Below, piece by piece: positions 11,833 through 23,190 of a DNA stretch of 64,000 nt; position 1 is the stretch's first letter, and each line of letters begins with the position of its first letter. Below the pieces are notes generated by a model, which was not told where the DNA came from, made no database searches, and was given only the letters and a program-made list of their open reading frames with translations. The translations under genes and the position numbers were made by a program. Source of the DNA: Erodium maritimum (Eukaryota; Streptophyta; Magnoliopsida; Geraniales; Geraniaceae); contig OY997596.1 in assembly GCA_963921825.1 (NCBI GenBank), positions 34,029,932-34,093,931 of the forward strand, written 5' to 3'.

Positions 11833-13739
11833 AAATTTGTAAGAACCACTCCCAGTCAACGCTAGTCAAATCGGCGAAAAACAGGAAAATTTAAATTTTT
11901 TGGACAGACACTTAAATGAACCCAAATCTGACCCCGAGGATCATACCGGACTTAACTTGACCCCGATATCGACCAAAGTGAGTTCCGGGGGACTCAGGGC
12001 AACTTTCAGACCAATTTGGGAAAAGTTGACTTTTGCTGGAAAAATCAACCGAGCGACGTTTTGGTCCATTCGAGGTCCGTTTTGGATCCAAAAAGCTTAG
12101 CCGTCGTCGCAGCGATCTTAGTTGAGCCGTTTCCTTGTACCCCGTGAAGTTTCGTAATTTCTTGGAAAAAGTGCCCGTTTGGGGCCCGAAACGGCCGAAT
12201 TTCGCGAATCTGATTGGAAAATATCTAGAAGATATTTTCCAAAAAGGTGTGGGACCCACTTGCCACATGTCACCAATGTGGTGGTGTTAGGTTTATTGAA
12301 CAAGACAATAGAAGACTACTTTTAGTGTTAGTTTTGTAATTAAGTATTAGATTTGATTTTTAAAACAAAACAAAAAGGAAGAAGAAGTGATGTTCAGCCA
12401 TATCATTCAAAAAAGAGAAAAAAGGGGTGTTTTTAGAGAGAGAAAAGAAGATAGAAGAAGGAGAGAAAAAGAGAAGAGGCTTGGGGGATTTGTGACGTTT
12501 CTCGATCATCAAGCCGTTGGATCGTCTCAACGATAAAAGAATCGAGCTCACATCGACGTTCTCTACGGTGAGCACCTAACTGATTCTCGTTTTGTTAAAT
12601 TTCAAAGTTAGGGTTTGGATTGAAATGGGTTGATTATGGATGAGTTGAGGTGTGGGATTTGTTGGAGGTGTTTTGGAGCGAAGAGATGAACGTTTTCCGG
12701 TGACCGGAGGCTCGGGGGAGCTCCGGCCATCGTGTATGGGGCTGGCCGGTTTTATAGGGTGGCTGGCCGGAGTTAGGACCAGCCACCACCATGGTGGACT
12801 GGCCCCAAACCGGCCCTAGCCACCCACGGCCAAAGGGGGTCGGGTGGGGCCCACACGCTCGGGTATCGGGTTTTCGTGTTCGGGTGGTTTAGAACGTTCC
12901 CCAAGTAATTAATCCACACCCGGATCGAAATTTGGAATTAAATTGTGAAAGTTGTAATTGACGGGTTTAGAAACTTTAAACGCGAATTAAATTACTCGGA
13001 AGTCGGAATTTGATTCCGTCGAGTGCCTAGGAACCCTTGAATTATTCTAAGACCGTAGAAACGAAAACGGGAATTTTCGGAGCCCCGGAAGGACGTTTTA
13101 AAAACCCGGACAGATTCGTCATGTCGGGCGAATCGGGCTTTTCCGAGTCCATTATCGACAATGTCGAGTAATTGGGAAGTTTGGGAGTGATCGACATTGT
13201 CGGGGTTACTTTTAGGCGTCAAGTTTATTAAATTCCAGTTTATGTCTGCGAACTTAAAAGTACTTAAATTGTGTTCTTATTAGATCGTGCTGCAAACAGA
13301 GGAAAGGGAAAGCTAGGCGAGTGATCGAGATCACGCCGGAGCTTGTTAGTGCGCTTTTGGAGAAAGCATACGAGGTAGGGAAAAGTAGCCGGATCTCGGC
13401 CCTGACTAGGGAAAGTTAACAGTAGAAATGCATGTGACACTGGGGTGTCGTGGGTTAAGTAAGTTTATCGAATATTAGAAAGGCAGGCGACACCGGGTGG
13501 TGTCGTATGATACGGGAACGTATCGAACCATAGAAATGCATGTGACACTTAGTAGTGTCGTAGGAGCAGTGAACTCTCGTTATTAGAACTACTGGAGGCA
13601 TTTGGTTATGCCCGGAGGTTGATTGTGAGCATGTTGATATTAGAACTGCTGGAGGCATTGGTTATGCCCGGAGGTTGATTGTGAGCCTGTTGATATTAGA
13701 ACTGCTGGAGGCATTGGTTATGCCCGAAGGTTGATTGTG

Positions 13740-14200
13740 TAGTTGTGTCTTGGGTGGCCATGAGAGCCCGTACTTTACTGTTTGTGTCTTGGGTGGCCAT
13801 GAGAGCCCGTGTTTTACTGTTGGTATCTTGGGTGGCCATGAGAGCCCGTGCTTTACTGTTGTGTCTTGGGTGGCCAGGAGAGCCCGTGTTTTACTGTTGG
13901 TATCTTGGGTGGCCATGAGAGCCCATGTTTTACTGTTGGTGTCTTGGGTGGCCATGAGTGCACGTGGGGTTGTTGAGCCCGTGAGTTACTGTTGGTGTGT
14001 CTTGGGAGGCCGTGAGTGCCCGTGGGGTTGTCGAGCCCGTGAGTTATTGTCGGTGTGTCTTGGGAGGCCATGAGTGTCGTGGGTTTGTTGAGCCTGTGAG
14101 TTATTGTCGGTGTGTCTTGGGTGGCCATGAGTGCCCGTGGGGCTGTTGAGTCCGTGAGTTACTGTTGGTGTGTCTTGGGTGGCCATGAGAGCCTGTGTAG
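13740..14200 (+). repeat. Tandem repeat inside LTR B
   Basis: Units carry GTCTTGGGTGGCCATGAGAG and then a variant with GGGGTTGTTGAGCCCGTGAG, homologous to the larger array in LTR A. The minus strand stays open through the array because the unit lengths preserve a frame, giving repeated MATQDT-like peptides that are not a gene. Confidence 0.85.
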
Positions 14201-14269
14201 TGTTAAACCGGTATTGTTGCTGTTTGTTGAACTTTGCTTGTGATTGTGATTGTGGTTACCTGAGCTTGG

Positions 14270-14470
14270 TGACCCGACTTTGTGTCGGGGACGTTGCGTG
14301 GGTGTGGCTAGCCTCCCGATAGAGATCGGGGGAAGTGGCGAGGTTGTGGGCTAGCCTCTCGACAGAGATCAGGAGAAGGTGCGCGGGTGTGGCTAGCCTC
14401 CCGACAAAGATCGGGGGAAGTGGCGAGGTTTTGGGCTAGCCTCCCGACAGAGATTGGGAGAAGTTGCGCG
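14270..14470 (+). repeat. Second tandem array inside LTR B
   Basis: About four units carry GGCTAGCCTCCCGACAGAGA and then TCGGGGGAAG. This array occupies the same relative place as the 61-bp array of LTR A but has a different unit. Confidence 0.8.
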
Positions 14471-15245
14471 ACAGGTCGACCGCCTGGCCTGACAGGGATC
14501 GGTAAAGGGAGTGAGGGGGTTACTGAGCAACTGGAGTGCGATCCTTTGTGATCTTGTTTGGTGTGCGATCCTTTGTGATCTTGGATGTTGCGTGGTTGTC
14601 TGTCGTGTGTTTGGAGGAGGTCGTCAATCGTTGTGTCGGGTCTACTTTACGTGTCCGAGTGCTGAGTCGGTTGAGGAAAGTAACTGTGTGTGTGTGTGTC
14701 AGTTGGGGTACTTGAGTTGGGGATAGTGATCCCCGGTGTTGAGTTTGTTGTTGGTGTTACCGGCATTGTCTGCTAAGTATGTCGTAGTCAGTCTGTTATC
14801 CATGGTGGTGAGCGAACGCTCACCCCTAGCTGCTTTTCCTACAGGTACTGGTCGCGGGACGGACTAGGTGGGCTTCCGAAGCTTGAGGAGCTAGGAGCGG
14901 GAGTCCGGGTTTACTTTTGAGTCTAGCGACGTATACCTCGTATTTTGTACGCTTGTTGGGACGTACTTTGAGTTGTAAATTATTATTTTGTTAAACAAGT
15001 TGATAGTTTTAAGGCGATTTATTCAAAAGGTTTGAAAAGGTTTTACTAAATTAAACGTTCGCGTTCCGGGTTCGGTTTTACTGAATTTGGGGCGTGACAA
15101 AATTACCAAAGGGCGGTTCCATTCGTAGGACAAGAAAAATATCAATCTTTAATCAAACTCAAAATAAAATCCCTACAAATCAAACCCAAACTAGAAAAAA
15201 ACAAATCATTGAACATCAAAATCCAAAAAATCAGGAAAAAAAACT

Positions 15246-15580
15246 TATAACCCCCTAGAGTCTATCACAGAACCTCATCATGTTCTTGATGTCGTACACT
15301 CTATTCCCGAATAAAACTTTCATAATCCCATGAAACTAATTCAGCCCAGCCAGCAAGTCCCGCCACATGAGTATATTCACCATGTACCTAAAGTTGTACG
15401 CAGTGTGGAAAGTGACCCAGCTCACTTCAGCGTTGTACACAAGCCACTAATGACATCTTCAGCTCTGCGAACAACATAGTGTTGACGCCATCCTTGTTAT
15501 TTCGTGCCGATATTTGTAAATTTCCCGCAGCATTTGTGAGGGATAGATCGACATGGATGAGATTCATAGCGTCTACGTTT
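15246..15580 (-). pseudogene. CAF1 (CCR4-NOT deadenylase) pseudogene fragment
   Basis: The minus strand encodes pieces of the CCR4-associated factor 1 family, the DEDD-type poly(A) ribonuclease subunit of CCR4-NOT. First comes NVDAMNLIHVDLSLTN followed by AAGNLQ, then a NTMLFAEL-like piece. Then comes YNAEVSWVTFHTAYNFRYMV, and finally NRVYDIKNMMRFCD. The order matches the family, but the stretch between the first two pieces is missing and there are frame changes and in-frame stops, so it is dead. No introns interrupt it, but plant CAF1 genes are often intronless, so this does not prove retrocopying. A short stretch at 15620-15660 partly repeats bases from inside the pseudogene. Confidence 0.8.
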
Positions 15581-16402
15581 AACTTCAAGATGAAGATTAA
15601 GTAAGATAGAGATAAGGTTGCCCCATCCTTGCTATTCCGTGTCGAGATATGGTAGTGAGCTTGATTTTCAAATGATTTCGGTGATTAAGTAAGATCTAGA
15701 CATCAAATATGCAACTTCTAATAAATGTTTTGGGCAAAACCTAAACGGAAAGATCATTCGACTCTCTCTCCCTCCCCTCAGGTTTCACGTTGGCGTTGTC
15801 AGCATTCCTCTCTCTAGGCCTCGTCCCGTCCGTCCATCGACAATCCACCACCACCTCATTCTCCTTCATCTACGCCGACGGTTACCCTCAGAATCCCCTC
15901 AGGGGATGGCTGAGGCAAGGGATCAAAGGTGCTCTGCTACTCCACCACCACATGCAAAGTCTTTGTTGTGGTCCCAAACCTCCTCCATCGTTGTACAAAC
16001 CACCAGTTCATCGGGGGGACGATACTGGCATTGGGGGAAAGAGAGGGCCGGTTTCGATCACTATGCATCTCCATGATGGCTCCTTTAAGCCCCCCGGTCT
16101 GAATCACGAAGATTGGGGTCACCGACTGGATTTGTAAGTGTGGGCGATGATAGAAGACTAGGGTGTCTCCTCCGGAGCATTGACAATAGCTGGTGGAAGA
16201 TCGACGATGATGTTATGTTACCGTGGTTCAAGAACATGAGCCCTTGTTGTCCCCAACAAAGAGAAAGTCTCACCAGTTTCAATGAGTACAAGACGGGAAA
16301 GCGGGATGCTATTGAGAAAATATGTCCCGTCCCAATGGGATCTGGCACAACTCAATCCCAAGACTCCTCATTTTCCTATGGGCCTCCCTCAGATGCCTGA
16401 CA

Positions 16403-19400
16403 TGTAAAGACCGGGAAATTTGATAGTTCAATTTATTGTTGGAACGTGGCGGGTTGGAGAGCGGATTGAAAATTGAATCGAATTGTGATCAAGTTCAAAA
16501 AAAATAGAGAAAGAAATAAAAATATATATATATAGATGCAGACTGGGCCGGCCAGTTGGGCTCAGCCAACAGAACCGGGCCCAAGCCCAAAACCCCCCAT
16601 CAACCCTAAACTCACGCCTTTCTTCCTCTTCTACGTTGGCACGCGTCCCGAGGACACACGACATCACCGCCCCTCGCGATTCCTCTCTCTTCTTTGATCT
16701 CTCTCTCAGCTCCATCTCCTCCCTCTACCTCGACCTCTCGTGCCGGCGACGTCCCTCCGGTCTCACACAGATCCACCACGACTCGAGGACGACGCCAGAA
16801 ACCCACCGCCTCGCTCCCGTACTGGAAATCGCCACGAAACCCTCCTCCTCCTCTCCCTCACTCTCCCTTTCACACCAAACCTCACCACCGTCAGCTCCTT
16901 CGTCTCTGCCTTCGAGCCCTAATCCCGGACGCCGTTGACTGAGAGAGATCGTGTTCGTTCGTCTCTCCAGGATCGATTCGAGTCACGCCGGTGACGGAGA
17001 CTGCAACAAGTAACGACGTCCGGCCTCGTCCTTCTTCCCCGACCCTTCTCCCTCCGTTTGAGCTCCAGCTCCTTCCTCTGAAGCTCGGGAAGTTCGCCGG
17101 CGAGCGGCGCTGCGAACTCATGCTCGGTCAGAGTTCTTGGAGCAACGCCTTAATCTTTCCAGCCACGACGGAGACCTGGCGTCACCATCCCTCGAGCTCT
17201 CGACCACCGCCGTCGCCGTCCACTGCCTCGCCGGAGCGAAACCCTAGCCCCTCACCGGCACCAACTCAGATCAAGCCACGATTGGGCCGAACCAGAGCCA
17301 GGTGAAGTGGGCCAGGACATAGATCTCGGGCCAGGCCGAAGTGGGTCAGGACGGGCCTTGGGCCCTGGCCAGGTCCGGGTCCGGTTCGCAGTTCGGGTCT
17401 GATCTGGAGTTCGGGTCCGGGTCGGGTATGGACTCTGGGTCGGGCTCGGACCGGGTCTGGACCTGCATCCGGGTCGGACTCGGGCCGGGTCAGATTAGTT
17501 TTAAAGTTAATTTAATTAATTTAAATTAATTAATAAATGGGATTTAAAATCAAATTAATACAAAAGACTTATCGGACACTTTATCAGACTTTTGGACCAA
17601 CAAACTACTGGACTCGTTTAATATTTTGAGAACGGTAACGGGTTGGACCGGGACCGATACGTCCCTTTTGTGTTAAACCAGGCCGTTACCCCGAGCACGG
17701 AGAAGACCGGTGTTGGCCAGGACGTCAGCAGCTAGGAGACGCAGCTGCCGTCTCTTCAAGAGGTAAGGATTACCTCGAAACTCGCTTATTACGGTTTTAC
17801 TAGAATGCATATAGGGAAACCTAATAACCGGATAAACAACTAGTATGCATATAGGATGTGGATCACTAGCGTAGACGTATCGAATGTGAACATTTACGAT
17901 TCTGTCTTGGGAACTTGCCGTGTTGGTAGAATCGGGTCATGTCGTGCCCGTAGGATTGATTGTTGTTTAAGGATTTTGTGTGGTGCTGCTTGAATGGTTA
18001 ATAAAAGATAAACATGAAAACGAGTAGAGTTGACTTGAGAATGCATGATAGTGATTTGAGTATTATTTCCTGGTTTCATGATATATTGGATTTGGGATGT
18101 TGGGGAACGAATACCGGTTAAGCCGGTGGGGTTTACCACATTGAGTGTGGTGACGGTAAGTGATGGTAAGTGCGTGATTATTATGATGGAAATCGTTGAT
18201 TGTGATATGGTCCGGTGAGTGATAGACCGACGTGACTGTGATATTCGGTGAAGCATGTGTTGCTATGTTTGGTAGATTGAGAAGCATGATATGTGATATT
18301 CGGTGAAGCATGTGTTGCTAGGTTTGATAAATTGAGAAGCATGATAGGTGATATTAGGTGACGCAAGTGTTACTATGTTTTGGGCAAGTGTGCCATGTGT
18401 GAGTGTGATCGTGGCTGTAGTTGTGGTACTGTAATTACCTGTGATCGTGATTGTGGTCGTAGTACTGTGGTTACCTGAGAGTGTGTGATTGTGTGATTGG
18501 GTTTGTGACTGTGTTACTGTGGTTACCCGAGAAAGACGCGATGTGTTGCGCGAAGAGACCGTGTGTCAGTAAAACTTTATGTCCGCGATGTATTGCGCGA
18601 AGAGGTCGTGTGTCGGTAAAATGCTAAGACGCGATGTGTTGCGCGAAGAGACCGTGTGTCGGTAAAATGCTAAGACGCGATGTGTTGCGCGAAGAGACCG
18701 TGTGTCGGTAAAATGTTGTGTTACGCGATGTGTTACACGAAGAGATGTGTTCTACGATGAGGTCGACCGCCTCTCCCGGCTGTGTGTTAGGGGAAAGTTG
18801 CGTACGGCTACGCCGGGCCGAGCGGGTTGCTCCCGAGACCGTGCATGGGTTACGAGTTGTGTGTTTCGATAATGTTTGGATTGAATGAGTGTTGCTGAGC
18901 TTGTGGCTATGGGTGTTTCCTTGATATGAGGCGTGTGTAACCGTGAATGACTTGATTTGATTGTTGATGGTGAATTCATGTGTGTAGCTTCCGTGTAAGT
19001 TAAAGTGTCGTATTGTGGTTGTCCGTAAGTCGGTTGTGAAGGGTCTTTGGATGTGGAAATCTCGGGACGGTTTGTGGTCGGGTAAAGTGAAGTTAGTTTA
19101 AGTTGGATTACTTGTCCTCGTTGTCGCTTTCTCCTTTTAATCGTTAAAAAGTTAGTTTAGAAACGTAATTGGGTGTCTTAATTGGATTGTGCCCTTCGTT
19201 GTGTGCCTTGGTCGTTTGGATGGTGTTGAGCTGAAGTTAGTACGGTTGGACGGGTAAACGTCAGGTTAAAAAGGGGTTTTGTCTTTAAATTGGCTTAAGT
19301 ATCGTATCGTTGTTTTAACCGTTTTGATGTAACTTAAATTTGTGGAATAGCTTTCTGGTAAATCTGTTTTAGGTGGTTTTCGGGGCCTTCCCTACTGATA

Positions 19401-19649
19401 ATTATATTTGGGACTAGAGGGTTACGCAGAGCTGGAAGCTAGCGGAGACCCGGGATTTATTTGTATTTCGTAGAGACGTATTTTCATTGTTAAAGTATTT
19501 TACTGTGGTTTTTATCGAGTTGGGACTCGCGGCATTGTTTAAAGTTATGAACTACTATTTGAGACTTAATCTGGTTTACTTTCATTTAAATTTAATATTG
19601 TTTTAGCTCACGTCTCGAGTTCGGTCAATACCGGATTTGGGGCGTGACA
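16403..19649 (+). mobile_element. Solo LTR D, related long-LTR family (fossil)
   Basis: It starts TGTAAAGACCGGGAAATTTG, ends TTTGGGGCGTGACA and has a perfect 5-bp duplication TGACA (16398-16402 and 19650-19654). An (AT)n TATA-like stretch at 16519-16535 is followed by a GC-rich, CT-rich leader region to about 17480. No gag/pol is present. It shares the GGGGCGTGACA terminus and the GGTCGACCGCCT motif with LTRs A-C, but most of its length is different, so it is a sister family. Confidence 0.8.
18533..18725 (+). repeat. 46-bp tandem repeat inside LTR D
   Basis: Four units of about 46 bp contain GACGCGATGTGTTGCGCGAA followed by GAGACCGTGTGTCGGTAAAA, the first and last being imperfect. Confidence 0.85.
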
Positions 19650-20292
19650 TGACATCTTCCTCACCTCCCCTCCCCCCCCACCCCCCCCCCCCCGAAGGTC
19701 TCCATAGAGGGACCAACATGCTCATTAGACAAAACAGGACCATCCGAGTCGAGCCAAGAAAAGTGCAAGATGTAATAACAGAGCGTCTCCGTGGGAATAG
19801 GTATCCACCCCCTAAACAGTCACATGGATTAACCAGGAAAGTTTTTTACAAGGTAAGCGTTTCCGAGCCTATCCTGAACTATGCCTCACCCTTTATTTCT
19901 ATTTTCGTTTTCTGTTTCCTTTTTAAGTTTGTTGCTAGTCCATTTTATCAATACAACTACCACGTTACGCTAAAAAAGTAAAATGGAGACACACATAAGA
20001 TAGAGCAATGGAAAAGAAAACAAGAAAACAAAGAGCTATAGTAGCTTGAAACGATAAAACAAAACGAAATAGGCAGACATTGTATTAATTATTTTGAAAC
20101 ATTTGAGTAATGTGTTCCGTACACGACAGTTTTCCATCATTTCTAGACAGTTAAAGAATAACGTGAAAAACTTGAAAAGTTCAAAATAAACTAATATAAT
20201 AACTATATGTATATATGCGAAATCCACGCATAAAAGATATTTAAGTGATGACTTCCCTTATTAATAAAATTTTCGAGCTTATCAAAAAAAAA

Positions 20293-20867
20293 TATTATCG
20301 TATTTTCTTCTCTCTACATAGAGAAACAAAACCCTGCCTTTGCCTTTTCTAACGCCGCCACCGGTGGCAACTGTAGCTCCAGCCATAAAAGATGCCGGTG
20401 GGAGCTCTTCTGGGGCCCCTCTGGTCAACAACCATCCAGCCCACAATTCGTGTCGTGACTCTTTCGTCGATCTCATCTTGTGCCGCCCTCGACTCCGATG
20501 AGGTCCGACATCGTCTTACGTCCCTTATTGCCGGAGATGTGGTTCAACGGGGATGGTTTCAGCCTCCCATGCTCCTCACGCCTCTGTCGCAACGACCACC
20601 AGCCCCGCCGCCACCGACCATGCTTCCCTTTTCGCGGGCAACCTCCCCTCCATCGTAGGACCGCCGCTCGTGACAATTCTTCCCCACTACCAGATCTACC
20701 CCCACCAGAATATTGTAGAGCTACGTCGTCTATGCTCCTCCGCCACGACCCGCCCCCTATCTACATTCCCTGTCGCTACTGTCGTCGCCGCCATACCGCC
20801 TAGGGTTGCACTTGCCCACCTTATTTTTGGCCGTTCTATCTCAACCGTTTCACATGAGTCTAAAGAG
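20293..20867 (+). other. GC-rich unclassified segment
   Basis: The sequence changes from AT-rich to GC-rich just after the poly(A) at 20292 and reads like a LINE or gene leader (an AACAAAACCCTGCC-like start, several open frames on both strands). No domain is recognisable. It continues without a break into the 311-bp repeat at 20868. Confidence 0.35.
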
Positions 20868-21178
20868 GTTTGCACGTCTCTGTACGACTCTCTATGGCTC
20901 TCTTTCTCAACAACCAGGTTTCTCGATCTCAGGCGACTCAATTTTCCCTCCTCCTTCAGTTTCCAGATTGTTCTCTTGGGGTCTTGACGCCGCCACCACC
21001 GTGCCTAGTGTTGCTCTTGCCCACTCGTACAAATGAAGATACAGTGGGGTTGGAAGCCCATTAGACCTAAGAACGAGCTGATCTCTTTGGGTTCTCTTCC
21101 TCGGGACGGTTCGGGCCCAATAACTCAAGATAACCACTCAAAAAGGTATCTAGGCTCTTGCAATTTGTCTGATAGGAA
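20868..21178 (+). repeat. 311-bp direct repeat, copy 1
   Basis: By direct reading it matches 22821-23131 with four single-base differences and no gaps. Copy 1 continues leftwards into the GC-rich segment and rightwards into 42 bp not present after copy 2. Confidence 0.9.
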
Positions 21179-21225
21179 TATATCATCATTAGCAATAAAA
21201 TTAAAGCGGCTTTATATTACTTATG

Positions 21226-22820
21226 TGTTGGAGTAATATATCGATGTGTGCTCTGATCTATGCCCACCATGCGAATAGAACCATAGATCGAGATAGATCA
21301 CACTCGATGTGTCCCTAGTCAACAAAGCTTCGCTAGAAGCGACTAGTATGAAAGATGGCTCTTTATGGCTTACGTTCTGTTAGTCATTGGAATGGGATTC
21401 CGGAGTCTGATCATAGATATCATGTGGGACATGATATTGGACGACCCGACATGAATATGTGCCATAGATCAAGTCATGAACATATTCATTGTCGTAGCTT
21501 GTCATGTATCCTTAGACCAAGGAGTCTTTGTGATCGTTATGCAGTAAACAACTGAGTTTGACCTGAGCCTAACGTTGTCCGTAACAGGGCTTCCATAACG
21601 GCCAGGATTGGCTTGGGGACGGACTGCATGAGTGACACGAAAGACGGCTAAGGGATTTATCCCTCATACTGAGGTATGGGAAAGATATCGGTTCTCGCCC
21701 GCTTGATCGAGAGTGGCTGAATGAATAGCATGGCCATGCACATGATATTGGGTATCATATATTCAGTCATCTCACATATCAAGGAACAATGATTGAGAAT
21801 AATAAGGATGACGACTCTATGCCTTATCTCAATCAGGATATCGGAGATAAAAGGATAATGACAGGGATGACGGAAAGGTTAGAATCGACGGAGTCGATTC
21901 GTTATGCAGTGTCAGGCAATACTAAAGTCTCGTTAGTTGCCACTTAAATAGGATCAAGTAAAATGGGATTTTATGTTGATCTATTGACATGCATAAACCT
22001 AAGGGTCACACCGGAGGATGAAACTCATTGACACATTTATGGAGAATGGCCAAAAGGGAGTTGTCTCGGGACATGATCAAAACTGGGTTTTGAGTCATGT
22101 GCCCGTAAGTGAATAGGACTTTACGGATCAAGACAAGGCTTGGAGTCTTGGGATTGATTGCGTCGGATAATGTTGGACATTTCCGGTATGGAAGGCTTGG
22201 AGGCGATGAGCGAATCACGAGACCTCGTTGGAAATGGCCACAGGCCATGTTCCAAGAGGCTCATGAAAGGCCCATCCAACCAAGGCCCATGGAACTAATT
22301 AATCAAGTTTTGATTAATTAGTACTAAGTAAGGAAGACAAGGATTAAGGTGTTGGTGATTCACCACCTAACCCAATCTTGTCTAGCCATACTTTGTCCTA
22401 TTTACACCTTACTTGACACCATACTTGTCCTATGCCTTTAGTTGGACAAGTATGGGTTTTGTTATGTTTAAGTCATCTTTTTTCAACATAACAAACACAA
22501 GACAAGAATAGGAAACACAACTTCTCTCCCCATTCCCTTGCAATTTCGGGTTTGGCAAGTTTCCACCTCCATTTTTGTGTTCTTGAGTCCTCAAAGAGAA
22601 GAACTACGTGGCTTTGATTCCCATGTGGATACGAAGGCGTCTTGGAGACTCAAGCCAATCATTCGTTAACCGGCGTTCTTGTTTTGGTAAGAAATAGTGC
22701 TGGATTTTTCTCTTGTGAATCCATTCTTTGTTAGTTGTTTCATGGTTTAATCGTCTCTTGGTTTTCATTGATTTTCCGCTGCGAGTTGGTTCATCTCCAA
22801 CCATACCTCGAGACCCAACA
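21226..22820 (+). mobile_element. LTR of a second retrotransposon family (fossil)
   Basis: It starts TGTTGGAGTAATATATCG, ends CGAGACCCAACA and has 7-bp inverted termini TGTTGG(G)/CCCAACA. It is 1595 bp and carries no gag/pol. The left flank is TTATG (21221-21225). The same TTATG is found on the right, but only after the 311-bp repeat copy (23132-23136). It is therefore not an ordinary solo LTR with adjacent duplications. Confidence 0.65.
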
Positions 22821-23131
22821 GTTTGCACGTCTCTGTACGACTCTCTATGGCTCTCTTTCTCAACAACCAGGTTTCTCGATCTCAGGTGACTCAATTTTCC
22901 CTCCTCCTTCAGTTTCCAGATTGTTCTCGTGGGGTCTTGACGCCGCCACCACCGTGCCTAGTGTTGCTCTTGCCCACTCGTACAAATGAAGATACAGTGG
23001 GGTTGGAAGCCCATTAGACCTAAGAACGAGCTGATCTCTTTGGGTTCTCTTCCTTGGGACGGTTCGGGCCCAATAACTCAAGATAACCACTCAAAAAGGT
23101 ATCTAGGTTCTTGCAATTTGTCTGATAGGAA
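22821..23131 (+). repeat. 311-bp direct repeat, copy 2
   Basis: It begins exactly at the last base of the LTR at 22820 and is followed at once by TTATG. The near-identity to copy 1 means the duplication is recent. Confidence 0.9.
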
Positions 23132-23190
23132 TTATGTCAGTAGTCTAGAATGTCGTTACATCTATCCTTGATGAAAGTCTCGAACTATAA

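Larger units (their letters stand above)
11838..15099 (+). mobile_element. Solo LTR B, same family as LTR A (fossil)
   Basis: It starts TGTAAGAACCACTCCC, ends GGGGCGTGACA and is flanked by a perfect 5-bp duplication AAATT (11833-11837 and 15100-15104). At 3.26 kb it lines up with LTR A along most of its length. It differs mainly in the tandem-repeat middle and in a GC-rich segment at about 12690-12840 that LTR A lacks and LTR C shares. No internal retroelement domain is present. Confidence 0.85.
15780..20292 (+). mobile_element. Probable non-LTR retroelement split by solo LTR D
   Basis: Removing LTR D joins 15780-16402 to 19655-20292. The left part is GC-rich and open (from 15790, no known domain). 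The right part ends with TTAATAAAATTTTCGAGCTT and a nine-A tail at 20284-20292, a typical plant non-LTR 3' end. A C-rich run lies at 19668-19693. I found no target duplication and no reverse transcriptase, so the left border is approximate. Confidence 0.4.

Noticed and set aside
13662-14186. Open minus-strand frames with repeated MATQDT-like peptides
   Set aside because: They follow the tandem repeat of LTR B. The unit lengths keep a frame open without any coding signal, and the same peptides appear wherever the array occurs.
16636-17305. GC-rich open frames that look like the 5' end of a plant gene
   Set aside because: They lie wholly inside solo LTR D, downstream of its TATA-like run, and show no known domain. 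They are better explained as the LTR leader region.
20282-21137. Overlapping open frames in the GC-rich segment and 311-bp repeat
   Set aside because: No conserved domain is visible, several frames are open on both strands, and the same stretch recurs at 22821-23090, as expected for repeat DNA.
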